From JAUIAI01 sp049680625 (GTDB lineage Bacteria; Pseudomonadota; Gammaproteobacteria; Burkholderiales; Burkholderiaceae_E), in the NCBI GenBank assembly GCA_049680625.1, contig JBAUID010000182.1, forward strand, positions 75,979 to 139,978: a DNA stretch of 64,000 bases. Reading direction: 5' to 3'. Each line of letters starts with the position of its first letter. Position 1 is the stretch's first letter. A program made the position numbers and the translations under genes. The notes under the pieces were generated by a model. It was not told the DNA's origin. It saw only the letters and a program-made list of their open reading frames with translations, and made no database searches. Positions 26,831-35,237 of this stretch are shown in pieces.

Positions 26831-27688
26831 ATGAACCTTAGTGTGAACCTCAGCGACTGGATTGGTCGAACAGAATCGGTCCAGGACATTGTCACCGCAA
26901 CGCCCATCGCAGCACTTGCGGCAACCTTCAACCGACCCGCATCCCGGCCGGCCAATGGCGAATCGATCCCAAATCTGTGGCACTGGCTGTATTTCCTGCC
27001 AATTGCTCTGCAGTCGGAGCTTGGTGCTGACGGCCACCCAAAACGTGGTGGCTTCCTGCCCCCGGTTCCGCAACCTCGACGGATGTGGGCTGGCAGCCAG
27101 TTCGAGTTTTTATCCCCGCTCAGAGTCGGGGACAATATTGAGCGCCAATCTACTATTGAGAACGTCACCGAGAAAACAGGCCGAAGCGGCACCCTCGTTT
27201 TTGTGCGCGTAAAACACGTTATCAGTCGCGAACAGGCCGAAAGCCCGGCATTAATCGAATTTCACGACATAGTCTATCGGGACGCGCCCCAACCTGGCGC
27301 CCCGCAACCACAACCGGTAACAGCACCGGATCATTCTCGATGGTCGCGTCGGATTGATCCGGACGACGTTCTGCTGTTCCGATTTTCTGCACTGACGTTT
27401 AACGGCCATCGCATCCATTACGACCGTCAATACGTAACCCGCGAAGAGGGCTACCCAGGCCTTGTTGTTCACGGCCCGCTAATCGCAATGCTGCTCCTTG
27501 ATGCGATGCGCCACGAGTTGGGAGATCCAGAGCTGGCCAGTTTTCAGTTCCGGGCGATTCGTCCAACCTTCGACATCAATCACTTTTTTGTTTGCGGTCA
27601 AACCGAAGCAGACGGAAAAACCGTCCACCTCTGGGCCAAAGACCATGATGGTTATCTCACCATGGACGCCACTGCAGTTCTGCGTTAG
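26831..27688 (+). CDS. MaoC/FAS1-like hydratase, mesaconyl/itaconyl-CoA hydratase type
   Basis: 285 residues from ATG 26831; the frame is open further upstream but that part has no domain character. It has a double hot-dog layout: an N-terminal FAS1-like dehydratase half (WIGRTESVQDIVTATPIAALAATF, then GGFLPPVPQPRRMWAGSQFEF) and a C-terminal MaoC half (LFRFSALTFNGHRIHYDRQYV), the latter carrying the Asp/His-type active site. The length and the PRRMWAG stretch resemble 3-methylfumaryl-CoA (mesaconyl-C4-CoA) hydratase and itaconyl-CoA hydratase. It would make citramalyl-CoA from a C5 unsaturated CoA ester, the substrate a CitE-like lyase would split. It is first of three rightward genes. Confidence 0.83.
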   Translation: MNLSVNLSDWIGRTESVQDIVTATPIAALAATFNRPASRPANGESIPNLWHWLYFLPIALQSELGADGHPKRGGFLPPVPQPRRMWAGSQFEFLSPLRVGDNIERQSTIENVTEKTGRSGTLVFVRVKHVISREQAESPALIEFHDIVYRDAPQPGAPQPQPVTAPDHSRWSRRIDPDDVLLFRFSALTFNGHRIHYDRQYVTREEGYPGLVVHGPLIAMLLLDAMRHELGDPELASFQFRAIRPTFDINHFFVCGQTEADGKTVHLWAKDHDGYLTMDATAVLR

Positions 27689-27731
27689 TGCGAAGTGATC
27701 TTCCTTAAAGCAACATAAGAGAAACGAAAAC

Positions 27732-28865
27732 ATGGGGTTAAACAAAGAACTTGACGGCTTTACCGTCGTCTCACTGGAACAAGCAATTGCCGCACCGTAT
27801 TGTGGCCTGTTACTGGCTGACGCCGGCGCCCGGGTGATTAAGGTAGAGCGCCCTGATGGCGACTTTGCACGACGCTACGATACCGGCGCAAATGGTCAGA
27901 GCAGCATTTTCGCCTGGGTGAACCGCGGCAAAGAATCTGTCTGTATCGATCTGAATATTGCTGAAGACGCACAACTAATGCGTCGCATGCTGAGCAAGGC
28001 AGACGTCTTTGTTCACAACCTTGCACCGAACGCGTTAGCCCGGCGAGGCTTTGATCAGGAAACCCTGCGAGCCGCTAACCCGGGCCTGGTGAACTGCGAA
28101 GTTACCGGATACGGACGCGAAGGTGGAGCGGCAAAAAAGAAGGCCTACGATTTTCTGGTGCAGGCAGAAAGCGGCATTTGCTCAATTACCGGCACCGCAG
28201 AGTCACCAGCCCGGGTAGGCGTTTCGATTGTCGATATCTCAACCGGGTTAACAGCTTTTTCTGCCGTACTGAGGGCCTTGTTGCAACGTAGTCGAACTGG
28301 GCTGGGATGTGACCTTAATATCTCGATGTTCGACGTTATGGCCGACTGGATGAATATGTCACTGATGGGTCACCGGTATATGGGTGGCGCACCGAAAAGA
28401 CTTGGCATGAGCCATGCCCAGGTAACGCCCTATGGTGCTTATACAACCAGTGATGGTGGGCAAGTAATGCTGGCGGTGCAAAACGACAGGGAATGGTCGG
28501 CACTGTGCTCAGATGTCTTGAAAAAACCAGAGTTGGCATCCGATGCGCGCTTTGCCAATAATCCTGATCGGGTTGCAAATCGTGATGCAATGAATGTTTA
28601 TGTTGAACCTGCCTTACGCGCCTTAACTCGCGAACAAGCACTAGGAGCCCTTGAGAAATCGGGGATCGCCTGCGCCAACCTGAATAGCGTTGAAGATCTC
28701 GATCAGCATCCGTTCTTAAGAAATCAAGTGGCCCATTTTGCCGGCATGACCTTACAGGTTGCCGACTTACCCGTGCGAACCGACAATCCACGCCCAACAC
28801 ATTCGCCCTCGCTCGACGAACACGGTAACAGCATTCGCGCCGAATTTGCAGCGACAGCAGCCTGA
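27732..28865 (+). CDS. CaiB/BaiF class III CoA-transferase
   Basis: 377 residues of the class III CoA-transferase family. The N-terminal EQAIAAPYCGLLLADAGARVIKVERPDGDFAR is diagnostic. The catalytic Asp that forms the acyl anhydride is about residue 168, in VSIVDISTGL. The C-terminal half has the typical small domain (LNSVEDLDQHPFLRNQVAHF). These enzymes move CoA between carboxylic acids, for example succinyl-CoA to itaconate, mesaconate, citramalate or formyl/oxalate pairs. It lies between the MaoC-type hydratase and the acyl-CoA dehydrogenase and probably activates the acid that the operon degrades. The acceptor acid is not determinable from sequence. Confidence 0.88.
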   Translation: MGLNKELDGFTVVSLEQAIAAPYCGLLLADAGARVIKVERPDGDFARRYDTGANGQSSIFAWVNRGKESVCIDLNIAEDAQLMRRMLSKADVFVHNLAPNALARRGFDQETLRAANPGLVNCEVTGYGREGGAAKKKAYDFLVQAESGICSITGTAESPARVGVSIVDISTGLTAFSAVLRALLQRSRTGLGCDLNISMFDVMADWMNMSLMGHRYMGGAPKRLGMSHAQVTPYGAYTTSDGGQVMLAVQNDREWSALCSDVLKKPELASDARFANNPDRVANRDAMNVYVEPALRALTREQALGALEKSGIACANLNSVEDLDQHPFLRNQVAHFAGMTLQVADLPVRTDNPRPTHSPSLDEHGNSIRAEFAATAA

Positions 28866-28922
28866 CCCAGACAACAGAATTAGCAATACTAATATTCGAC
28901 TAAATGTACCAATGAGGACAAC

Positions 28923-30080
28923 ATGAACTACGAACTGACCCACCCGGAAATCCGTGAAAGCGTCGCCCGATTATGCGAAGACTTTCCAGGTGAATACTGG
29001 CGCAAGTGCGATCGGGAACAAGCTTACCCAACCGAATTTGTCCAGACCTTGACCGAGTCCGGCTACCTTGGAGCGCTGATCCCCGAAGAGTACGGTGGCT
29101 CCGGGCTACCCATCGGCGCGGGCGCAGCAATTTTGGAAGAAATCCACAGAGCCGGCTGTAATGCGGCCGCTTGCCATGCCCAGATGTACACAATGGGAAC
29201 CCTGCTTCGACATGGCTCGGAAGAGCAAAAAAAACAATACCTGCCAAAAATTGCCGACGGCAGCTTACGGCTGCAGGCATTTGGTGTCACGGAACCAACC
29301 AGTGGAACAGATACGACCTCGTTGCGCACCATGGCGGTTCGAAATGGCGATAATTACATCGTAAACGGACAGAAAATATGGACCTCACGTGCCGAACACT
29401 CTGACCTGATGATGCTGCTTTGCCGGACTACTCCAAAAGAAGAGGTGACCAAACGAACCGACGGATTGTCAGTGCTCCTGGTAGATATGCGAGAAGCACT
29501 TAACAAGACGCTGACTATCCGCCCTATTCGAACAATGATGAATCACTCCACAACCGAAGTTTTCTTCGACAACATGGAAGTGCCGGCACAAAATCTGATT
29601 GGTGAAGAAGGAAAAGGGTTTCGCTACATTTTGTCTGGCATGAATGCGGAGCGCATCCTGATCTCAGGTGAGAGCATTGGCGACGCCAAGTGGTTTATTA
29701 AGAAAGCAGCCGACTATTCAAACGACCGCACTGTATTTGGCCGCCCAATTGGCAAAAACCAGGGAATTCAGTTTCCCATCGCACGCGCTTATGCCCAGAT
29801 GCGCGCCGCCGAGTTAACCCTGCACGAAGCGATCCGCAAATATGAAGCCGGGGGAAACCCGGGAGAAGAAGCTAATATAGCCAAAATGCTGACCGCTGAG
29901 GCCGCCTGGGCGGCCGGTGAGGCCTGTATTCAGACCCATGGGGGATTTGGCTTTGCTGAAGAATACGACATCGAGCGAAAGTATCGCGAGGCACGTTTGT
30001 ACCAGGTTGCGCCAATTTCAACAAATCTGATTCTAAGCTTTGTTGCCGAGCACGTGCTTGGCATGCCGCGCTCATACTAA
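28923..30080 (+). CDS. Acyl-CoA dehydrogenase
   Basis: 385 residues with the complete acyl-CoA dehydrogenase architecture: helical N-terminal domain, beta-domain (QAFGVTEPTSGTDTTSLRT and NGQKIWTSRAEHSDLMMLL for FAD), and C-terminal helical domain (YSNDRTVFGRPIGKNQGIQFPIARAYAQM). The C-terminal QTHGGFGFAEEYDIERKYREARLYQVAPISTN carries the FAD-contacting GG and conserved REAR stretch. GAGGACAAC precedes ATG 28923. It oxidises an acyl-CoA to the 2,3-enoyl-CoA, passing electrons to ETF. In P. aeruginosa an acyl-CoA dehydrogenase gene lies in the itaconate cluster; here it is third in a similar set, so methylsuccinyl-CoA or a related ester is plausible. Confidence 0.9.
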   Translation: MNYELTHPEIRESVARLCEDFPGEYWRKCDREQAYPTEFVQTLTESGYLGALIPEEYGGSGLPIGAGAAILEEIHRAGCNAAACHAQMYTMGTLLRHGSEEQKKQYLPKIADGSLRLQAFGVTEPTSGTDTTSLRTMAVRNGDNYIVNGQKIWTSRAEHSDLMMLLCRTTPKEEVTKRTDGLSVLLVDMREALNKTLTIRPIRTMMNHSTTEVFFDNMEVPAQNLIGEEGKGFRYILSGMNAERILISGESIGDAKWFIKKAADYSNDRTVFGRPIGKNQGIQFPIARAYAQMRAAELTLHEAIRKYEAGGNPGEEANIAKMLTAEAAWAAGEACIQTHGGFGFAEEYDIERKYREARLYQVAPISTNLILSFVAEHVLGMPRSY

Positions 30081-30081
30081 A

Positions 30082-30139
30082 ACGCATCAGTATTCGATGC
30101 GTCACCAATTGGATAAGTCACCGGGACGGTGGCTTATCC
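30082..30139. terminator. Paired hairpins between convergent genes
   Basis: Two stem-loops follow the acyl-CoA dehydrogenase stop. The first pairs ACGCATC (30082-30088) with GATGCGT (30096-30102). The second is a 12-base stem, GGATAAGTCACC (30111-30122) with 30128-30139, containing one G-T pair, loop GGGAC, followed by AGTTTT. The second overlaps the end of the convergent gene, so it may terminate transcription from both sides. Confidence 0.65.
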
Positions 30140-31260
30140 AGTTTTCGCCAGTTATAGAGCGAGTCAATCGAATCATTCGGGTTAAACAAGGGGTTGTTTG
30201 AGCCAATATAGTCGTCAAAATTATTCGTGAAGTAATAAGTGTTACTACTCGGCATCTTGACTTCATTGCCATCAAACGGATTGATATATTTTTCGACCTC
30301 AAGGGTTGCATCAATCATCTTGCTGTGAATCCGGTCAGTGCCAGCCGAGCGCGATTTATAAGCGGACATCATTTGATCATTTACCGAGCTGAGCGCATTG
30401 CTAGTGATATTGGCAATTTCAGCAGCAGATTTCAGTGCCTGCATTCTCTGCTTTGACAATTGAATATTCAATCGCGCCAAAGCCGTCTCGAAGGCAGGAG
30501 CTGGCTGTCCGGTACTGATAACAAGATCGATAAGTTTTGAAACCTGGTCGAGATTACCCTTCTTGCCTTCACCACCAAAAAAATCGAGCGACCATTGAGT
30601 CACCGGGCCCGACTGGTGAATTGTCTGGATAATTTTCAACAAGCCTTGAGAATCCGGATTCTTGTTTGACCGGGTTGTTACAGCGACAACGTTAACAGTT
30701 AAACCCTGAAGTTCCCCACCCATCATTTTTTTGATACGACCCCGCAGTTGGTCTGCAATCGGGTCGTTGATAACCCGGGTCACCGAATAGCCACCCTGGC
30801 GAGCCATTGTCGCAATTTGTGTCTTGGCGAATTTAGTAAGATCAACCGGTTTCGGATTGTTGGCAAGCGTCTGCGAATACCAGCTTTTGGTTTGAGGATC
30901 GACAAAACCGTACATCATTTTTTCGTGTTGCATTGCCTGCAGCGGGATTTGAACCATTACATCGTCTGATTTAAAAAGCTCGCTCGGAAGACTCAGCAGT
31001 TGTATGCCCGACTTCGGATGAGTTGCCTTGAAAATTGATGACGAGAAAACCACGCCAGAAACATTCTGTTTTAACTGCGAATCACAGGTCGCCTGCCACC
31101 CCGGGGGCAGCATAAACGCTGAGGCAAGCATTCGAGGTTGCGGATGCCAGCAAGTCACCAAAGTCATTTCCTGGCGCCCATACGCGACACCCGGCAATGA
31201 AACTTGCAACAGAAAAACCGAAGTCAGCGTAGCAAGGAGCGATATGAGCGAGCGATTCAT
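30118..31260 (-). CDS. Secreted protein of unknown function
   Basis: 380 residues from ATG 31260, chosen because a clean signal peptide starts there (basic MNR, hydrophobic LISLLATLTSVFLLQVSLPG, cleavage near VAYG). The frame is open for 52 more codons upstream, but those codons are less protein-like. The mature part begins with a small domain containing two Cys (TLVTCWHPQPRM, GWQATCDSQL) and a middle region like a PsbP/MOG-type fold only by secondary-structure impression. A long Ala/Ser-rich helix (about 275-330) and a Tyr/Asn-rich tail (NTYYFTNNFDDYIGSNNP) follow. I do not recognise the family. It is divergent from an EAL-HDOD-like gene and convergent with the acyl-CoA dehydrogenase. Confidence 0.75.
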   Translation of the reverse strand: MNRSLISLLATLTSVFLLQVSLPGVAYGRQEMTLVTCWHPQPRMLASAFMLPPGWQATCDSQLKQNVSGVVFSSSIFKATHPKSGIQLLSLPSELFKSDDVMVQIPLQAMQHEKMMYGFVDPQTKSWYSQTLANNPKPVDLTKFAKTQIATMARQGGYSVTRVINDPIADQLRGRIKKMMGGELQGLTVNVVAVTTRSNKNPDSQGLLKIIQTIHQSGPVTQWSLDFFGGEGKKGNLDQVSKLIDLVISTGQPAPAFETALARLNIQLSKQRMQALKSAAEIANITSNALSSVNDQMMSAYKSRSAGTDRIHSKMIDATLEVEKYINPFDGNEVKMPSSNTYYFTNNFDDYIGSNNPLFNPNDSIDSLYNWRKLDKPPSR

Positions 31261-31556
31261 TGGATATAAGCTGAAAAGAAATGACTTTTGATTATCTGTC
31301 TGATTTTGAACGGTATTCAATAACCCGTACTGAGTATTCTTTTGAGCCGAAAACCCTATGTTGGGCAAACTCATTTCGGACAAGGTCAGACCCAAATCGT
31401 TTTTCATGTGAGCCAATCCGCTGGTAGCTAATTTTTCAGCGATAGCCGGTATTTTCCTTGGCGATGCGCTAATTACCGGGGTTTAACACCCAAATTGATC
31501 CGTTCTTTTTGCTCGTTCAGTTTTATCCTTCTCAGATCATTTCAACGGGCCTGTAT

Positions 31557-32741
31557 ATGAGTATTTTCGCTAATCACCTTCTGTCGTATTCCCCAGTGGT
31601 CAATTCCAAAAAGCTGACGACCGCAACGCGCCTGAGTGTTTTGCGGATCGACAATCAACCATGTAACGTATCTACCGTATATCAGGAAATTGCAACCGCC
31701 TGTGTTGACTGCCCCGATACAATATTGCTGAGCATCGATTACAACGAACCCAGTGACGTGTTGTGGGCTTTGGGATCATCTGAACGACTCTGGCTCGAAG
31801 TACCCGGGTCAATTCTCGAATCTGCAGATGGTCGGGAATGGGTCAACGGCCTGGCCCGCCATGGTTTCAAACTGGTGCTGAGAAACTACCCAGGCCAACC
31901 GGCATCACCGGATGTGCTATCACACTTTCAGTTCGCAATTGTCGACACCACCCAGGATCGTCGCAACGAAGCCGGTGAGGCAAGTCCGGAGCAACGGCAA
32001 ATCTCCACGGCAATCAGCGGCATTACCACTATCGCCGACATGGAGAGGGCATTTACGTCCGGCGCAACGTCAATTATCGGCTGGCCACTGGACGATGCAC
32101 TGGACAGGGGCAAACCACCGGGCAGTGCGTCGAGCTTCACAGCAGTCTCACGCTTGTTGTCACTGATAAATAGTGGCGGGTCTGCAGATGATATGGAGAA
32201 TGTGCTCGCGACCGACCCGACGCTTGCTTTTCGATTGTTCCGGTATCTGAACTCCCCCGCCTTCGGGCTGACAGTTGAAATCCGCTCTTTTGAGCATGCA
32301 ATGATGATGCTCGGGCAGAAACGCATGAAGAAATGGCTGTCACTTCTGTTGGCAACCGCATCGCCAGACCCAAACCTCAATACGTTAATGTTTGCTTCAG
32401 TTCGACGTGGTTTCCTAATGGAAAAACTTGTTAGTGAATTTCACGAAAAGCAGGTTCAGGATGAGGCTTTCATCATTGGTGTTTTTTCAATGCTGGATAA
32501 ACTCTTCTGTGAACCTTTTGAAAAACTGTTTGAGCGGCTTCAGATTTCCGACAGTGTTTACGAAGCACTGGTTTCGGGAACGGGACCATCGATGCCATAT
32601 CTTAATCTGGCAACCGCACTGGAACACTCACCGGACCAAATTAGTGAGGCTCAGGACAATGCGTTTATTACTCCGAGCAGCTGCAATACGATGTTATTGA
32701 GCACATTAACGGAAGCAGCCCAGGCTCAACAGGCAACCTGA
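31557..32741 (+). CDS. Degenerate EAL-HDOD signalling protein
   Basis: 394 residues from ATG 31557. The N-terminal ~200 residues follow the spacing of an EAL phosphodiesterase domain as found in YuxH-type proteins, but the EAL signature and metal-binding acidic residues are not recognisable, so it should not hydrolyse c-di-GMP. The C-terminal ~200 are an HDOD domain, with the core LATDPTLAFRLFRYLNSPAFGL and LGQKRMKKWLSLLL. HDOD proteins act in signalling scaffolds without phosphohydrolase catalysis. It is divergent from the secreted unknown protein across about 296 bases that hold no other visible gene. A diguanylate cyclase is encoded 11 kb away, so a shared c-di-GMP network is possible. Confidence 0.8.
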   Translation: MSIFANHLLSYSPVVNSKKLTTATRLSVLRIDNQPCNVSTVYQEIATACVDCPDTILLSIDYNEPSDVLWALGSSERLWLEVPGSILESADGREWVNGLARHGFKLVLRNYPGQPASPDVLSHFQFAIVDTTQDRRNEAGEASPEQRQISTAISGITTIADMERAFTSGATSIIGWPLDDALDRGKPPGSASSFTAVSRLLSLINSGGSADDMENVLATDPTLAFRLFRYLNSPAFGLTVEIRSFEHAMMMLGQKRMKKWLSLLLATASPDPNLNTLMFASVRRGFLMEKLVSEFHEKQVQDEAFIIGVFSMLDKLFCEPFEKLFERLQISDSVYEALVSGTGPSMPYLNLATALEHSPDQISEAQDNAFITPSSCNTMLLSTLTEAAQAQQAT

Positions 32742-32770
32742 CCGGAGAATCATCAAGGCCCCTCACCGGT

Positions 32771-33688
32771 CTAAGCAGATTTACTTCGACTGGTTTTGCT
32801 GCGGCTGACTTGAACAACAAGAATAGAAACCATAATAATGGCCACCCCGATAAAGTCAGTTAACGATAGCGGTTCACCCAGGAAAACAGCGGCGATTGCA
32901 ACCCCAAAGAACGGATTCAAAAAGTGAAAGGCAGCCGCCCTGGTTGGACCGATTCGGCCCAACATTACGAACCAGATCAAAGTTGCCAGTAAACCCGGCA
33001 TCAGGGTTGTCCAGGCAAATGCCATAACAAGCGAGGCGGTCCAGTTCACGGACCATGTTTCAAACAAGTAGGAAAACGGCAGGGTTGTCAGCGACCCGAC
33101 CAGCATTTGCAACCCGACAATCATCAGCAGGTTCGGATTCCCAGCAAAGCTGCTGCCAACCAGCAAGGTGGCACCAGCCAATGCAAGAACGCCGATAAAC
33201 GTAACGATAATCCCGCTGAGATCTGCGCCCCCCTCCAGGCGTGTAACCATAATCAAAACTACCCCGGCCAGACCCAAGAGTAGCCCGGCAACCCCCGGCA
33301 CTGAAGTCGGTTCTCCCATAAACAGCCAATGCGCTCCGGCAACCAATAGCGGCAACATGCTGGCGATAATCACCACAATGCTGACATCTACCCATTGAAC
33401 CGCAAGGAAGCAAAACCCAAGGTAGATAGTGTTCTGGAAAAACCCTAAAACAAGAATTGCCAGCCAATGACGTCGCGAAAAAGCCATTCGCTGACCAAGC
33501 GCAAAAGCAACCGCTACCCCAATTGTGCCAGCGATTAAAAAACGCAGCACAAGAGACAAAAACGGTGGCGCATCAATGACAATATAGCGAGCGGTGGTAA
33601 AGGCGCTTGACCATAGAGCCGAGAAACATATTCCCAGCAAAATGATTTGCAAGCTCAAACTGCCGTGCTTGGCAGATGGACTATGCAC
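32771..33688 (-). CDS. EamA-family (DMT) transporter
   Basis: 305 residues with about ten transmembrane helices in two EamA repeats. The first repeat begins LLGICFSALWSSAFTTARYIV and the second VLALAGATLLVGSSF. The helix pair ending HFLNPFFGVAIAAVFLGEPL is the family signature near the end of repeat two. EamA proteins export amino acids or other metabolites, and the substrate cannot be inferred. The start is GTG 33688, with no strong ribosome site, 23 bases after the candidate selenoprotein. It appears to be the last gene of a leftward run of five genes from the Ada-AlkA fusion onward. Confidence 0.88.
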   Translation of the reverse strand: MHSPSAKHGSLSLQIILLGICFSALWSSAFTTARYIVIDAPPFLSLVLRFLIAGTIGVAVAFALGQRMAFSRRHWLAILVLGFFQNTIYLGFCFLAVQWVDVSIVVIIASMLPLLVAGAHWLFMGEPTSVPGVAGLLLGLAGVVLIMVTRLEGGADLSGIIVTFIGVLALAGATLLVGSSFAGNPNLLMIVGLQMLVGSLTTLPFSYLFETWSVNWTASLVMAFAWTTLMPGLLATLIWFVMLGRIGPTRAAAFHFLNPFFGVAIAAVFLGEPLSLTDFIGVAIIMVSILVVQVSRSKTSRSKSA

Positions 33689-33711
33689 TGGTTTTTTTGT
33701 TAATCAATTGG

Positions 33712-34272
33712 TTATTCAATTGGTTTTTGATCTGGTAAAACACAAAGGCCTTGTGATTCAACCTGAAGCGGGACGTTGAATTTACTGCGAAAATTTTCCA
33801 TCGCAATGCCTGCCGTCAGTTCGACTATCTGCGATTCACTAAAATGTTGTTTCAAGTCGCCAAAGAACACATCGTCAACCACCTGTCCGGTAATTGTCAT
33901 GCGCTCACCATACTCGATGGCAACGCGTTCAGCCGCTGAGAACACTTCGCTGTCCCGCCAGTTCGCCAGGGCTTTGATCTTTGCTTCGCCGTTTTCACCT
34001 TCGATCGCACGGACCGAATTAATGTCCACTCAGAATGGGCATCCGTTAATACTGGCCACCCTCACATGTACAAGAGCGTGCAAAGAGGCCGGCACCAGGC
34101 CGGAGGCTGGAAATGACGCGTAAAACTGCTTGGCAGCTTTTAGAATCGGCGGACAGTGAGCCAAAACCCGGGTTGGATTGAGCAAACCGCCGTATTGGCT
34201 GCATTCAGCTTCGAACAGTGGCTTCAGGATAGGGTCTTCATTGTGCTGCGTGACTTCGCTGACTCGTGGCAT
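33712..34272 (-). CDS. CMD/AhpD-like peroxidase-fold protein with in-frame UGA (candidate selenoprotein)
   Basis: Read through one UGA (34030-34032) this is a 186-residue carboxymuconolactone-decarboxylase/AhpD-like protein. Upstream of the UGA is GGLLNPTRVLAHCPP and HVRVASINGCPF; after it the frame continues directly with VDINSVRAIEG, then LFS-like SEVFSAAERVAIEYGERM, LKQHFSESQIVELTAGIAMENFRSKFN. Cys homologues have CPFC-VDIN here, so UGA replaces exactly the second Cys of the redox CxxC, giving CPFU. The codon frame is kept on both sides and no other defect is seen. A hairpin 12-30 bases after UGA fits bacterial SECIS rules. GAGG precedes ATG 34272. The alternative is a nonsense mutation. 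The product would be a thiol/selenol peroxidase-like or reductase-like protein. Confidence 0.75.
34000..34018 (-). promoter_or_regulatory. Candidate bacterial SECIS hairpin
   Basis: In the coding-strand RNA, bases +12 to +18 after UGA pair with +24 to +30 (seven pairs: UUCGGUC with GAUCGAA, one of them G-U). This leaves a five-base loop, CGUGC, at +19 to +23. Bacterial SECIS elements recognised by SelB have a short apical stem, a G in the first two loop positions and a loop some 16-37 bases after UGA. All three hold here by hand inspection. No folding energy was computed. Confidence 0.6.
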
Positions 34273-34359
34273 GGGTGCCTCGCTTGTATTACGACCAGAT
34301 GGCTCGGTATTGTGTCATTTGTGGTGTCAATAATGCTGCTTGTGAACTGCTTCCGCATA

Positions 34360-35235
34360 TTATTTCGGCTTGATAATCTGAATTGTCAGCGCACAGCCCA
34401 GGATAATGACAACAGCACTGAGAATCATGGTCAGGTCAACTGTCTCATCCAGAAACAACCAACCGGAAAACATACTAAAGACCGGGATGGCAAAAGTCAC
34501 CGTAATTGCCCGCGACGGCCCAATATTTTTGATCAGGCGAAAGTACAAAATATAGGCAATACCCGTGCTGAACACACCGAGGGCTAAGATACACAGCCAG
34601 GCCGATATGCCGGGATTGCTCTCAGGCCACATGGCAACCCCAGGAATCAGCAGTATGACCGCGGCACCAATTTGACTACCTGTCGCATTGGCGAGAGCGT
34701 TTTCATTTGACAGGTACTTCCTGGCGAAATTTGCCGCAACTCCGTATGACAAGGTAGCCATTAAGGCCGAAAAAACCGCAAGGGCAAGCGACTTTTGGTC
34801 TGACACCGTTGCCAGCGAACTGCCGTTAACGAGGGCCGCAACCCCTGAAATGCCAACCAACATGCCGACCAGTTGCCATCCGGTCAGCCGCTCTCGCAAC
34901 CAGAAATAAGCAACAACTGCACCCCAGAACGGCGCAGTTGCATTTAGCGTCGACAATGCACCGGCGGTCAGACTCAGCGCCGAAAATGCCAGTAGAACAA
35001 AAGGAATTGCCGAGTTAATGACCCCAACAAAGCCCGACCGGGTAATTGTCTGGCGTAAGTCCGATATGGTGCCGCTTATGGCCAGGATTGGTAATAAGGT
35101 TAACGCGCCAATTCCGCATCGCAGTAACATCAGGCTAACCGGCCCGAACTCTGGCACGGCAATTCTCATGAACAAAAAAGAGGCGCCCCACAATATCGAA
35201 AGCAACACAAAATCGACAATATCCCGGAGTCGCAT
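34360..35235 (-). CDS. EamA-family (DMT) transporter
   Basis: 291 residues, about ten membrane helices in two EamA repeats. It begins FVLLSILWGASFLFMRIAVPEFGPVSLMLLRCGIGAL and includes TAPFWGAVVAYFWLRERLTGWQ at the end of repeat one and a FAIPVFSMFSGWLFLDETV equivalent in repeat two. It is not a close copy of the other EamA gene at 32771-33688. ATG 35235 is just 2 bases after the ogt stop, so it is transcribed and probably translated together with the repair genes. An efflux role is likely; the substrate is unknown. Confidence 0.88.
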   Translation of the reverse strand: MRLRDIVDFVLLSILWGASFLFMRIAVPEFGPVSLMLLRCGIGALTLLPILAISGTISDLRQTITRSGFVGVINSAIPFVLLAFSALSLTAGALSTLNATAPFWGAVVAYFWLRERLTGWQLVGMLVGISGVAALVNGSSLATVSDQKSLALAVFSALMATLSYGVAANFARKYLSNENALANATGSQIGAAVILLIPGVAMWPESNPGISAWLCILALGVFSTGIAYILYFRLIKNIGPSRAITVTFAIPVFSMFSGWLFLDETVDLTMILSAVVIILGCALTIQIIKPK

Positions 35236-35237
35236 CT

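Noticed and set aside
31261..31416. 52-residue N-terminal extension of the secreted unknown protein
   Set aside because: It would bury the clear signal peptide in the middle of the chain; ATG 31260 is more plausible.
33712..34032. Two separate small genes (80 and 105 residues) split at 34030
   Set aside because: The second would start at a GTG directly after the TGA, and both halves align in one frame to a single CMD-family protein. One gene with an internal UGA is the simpler reading.
34156..34587. Rightward 143-codon frame over the CMD and EamA genes
   Set aside because: It is antisense to two supported genes and has no domain or start signal.
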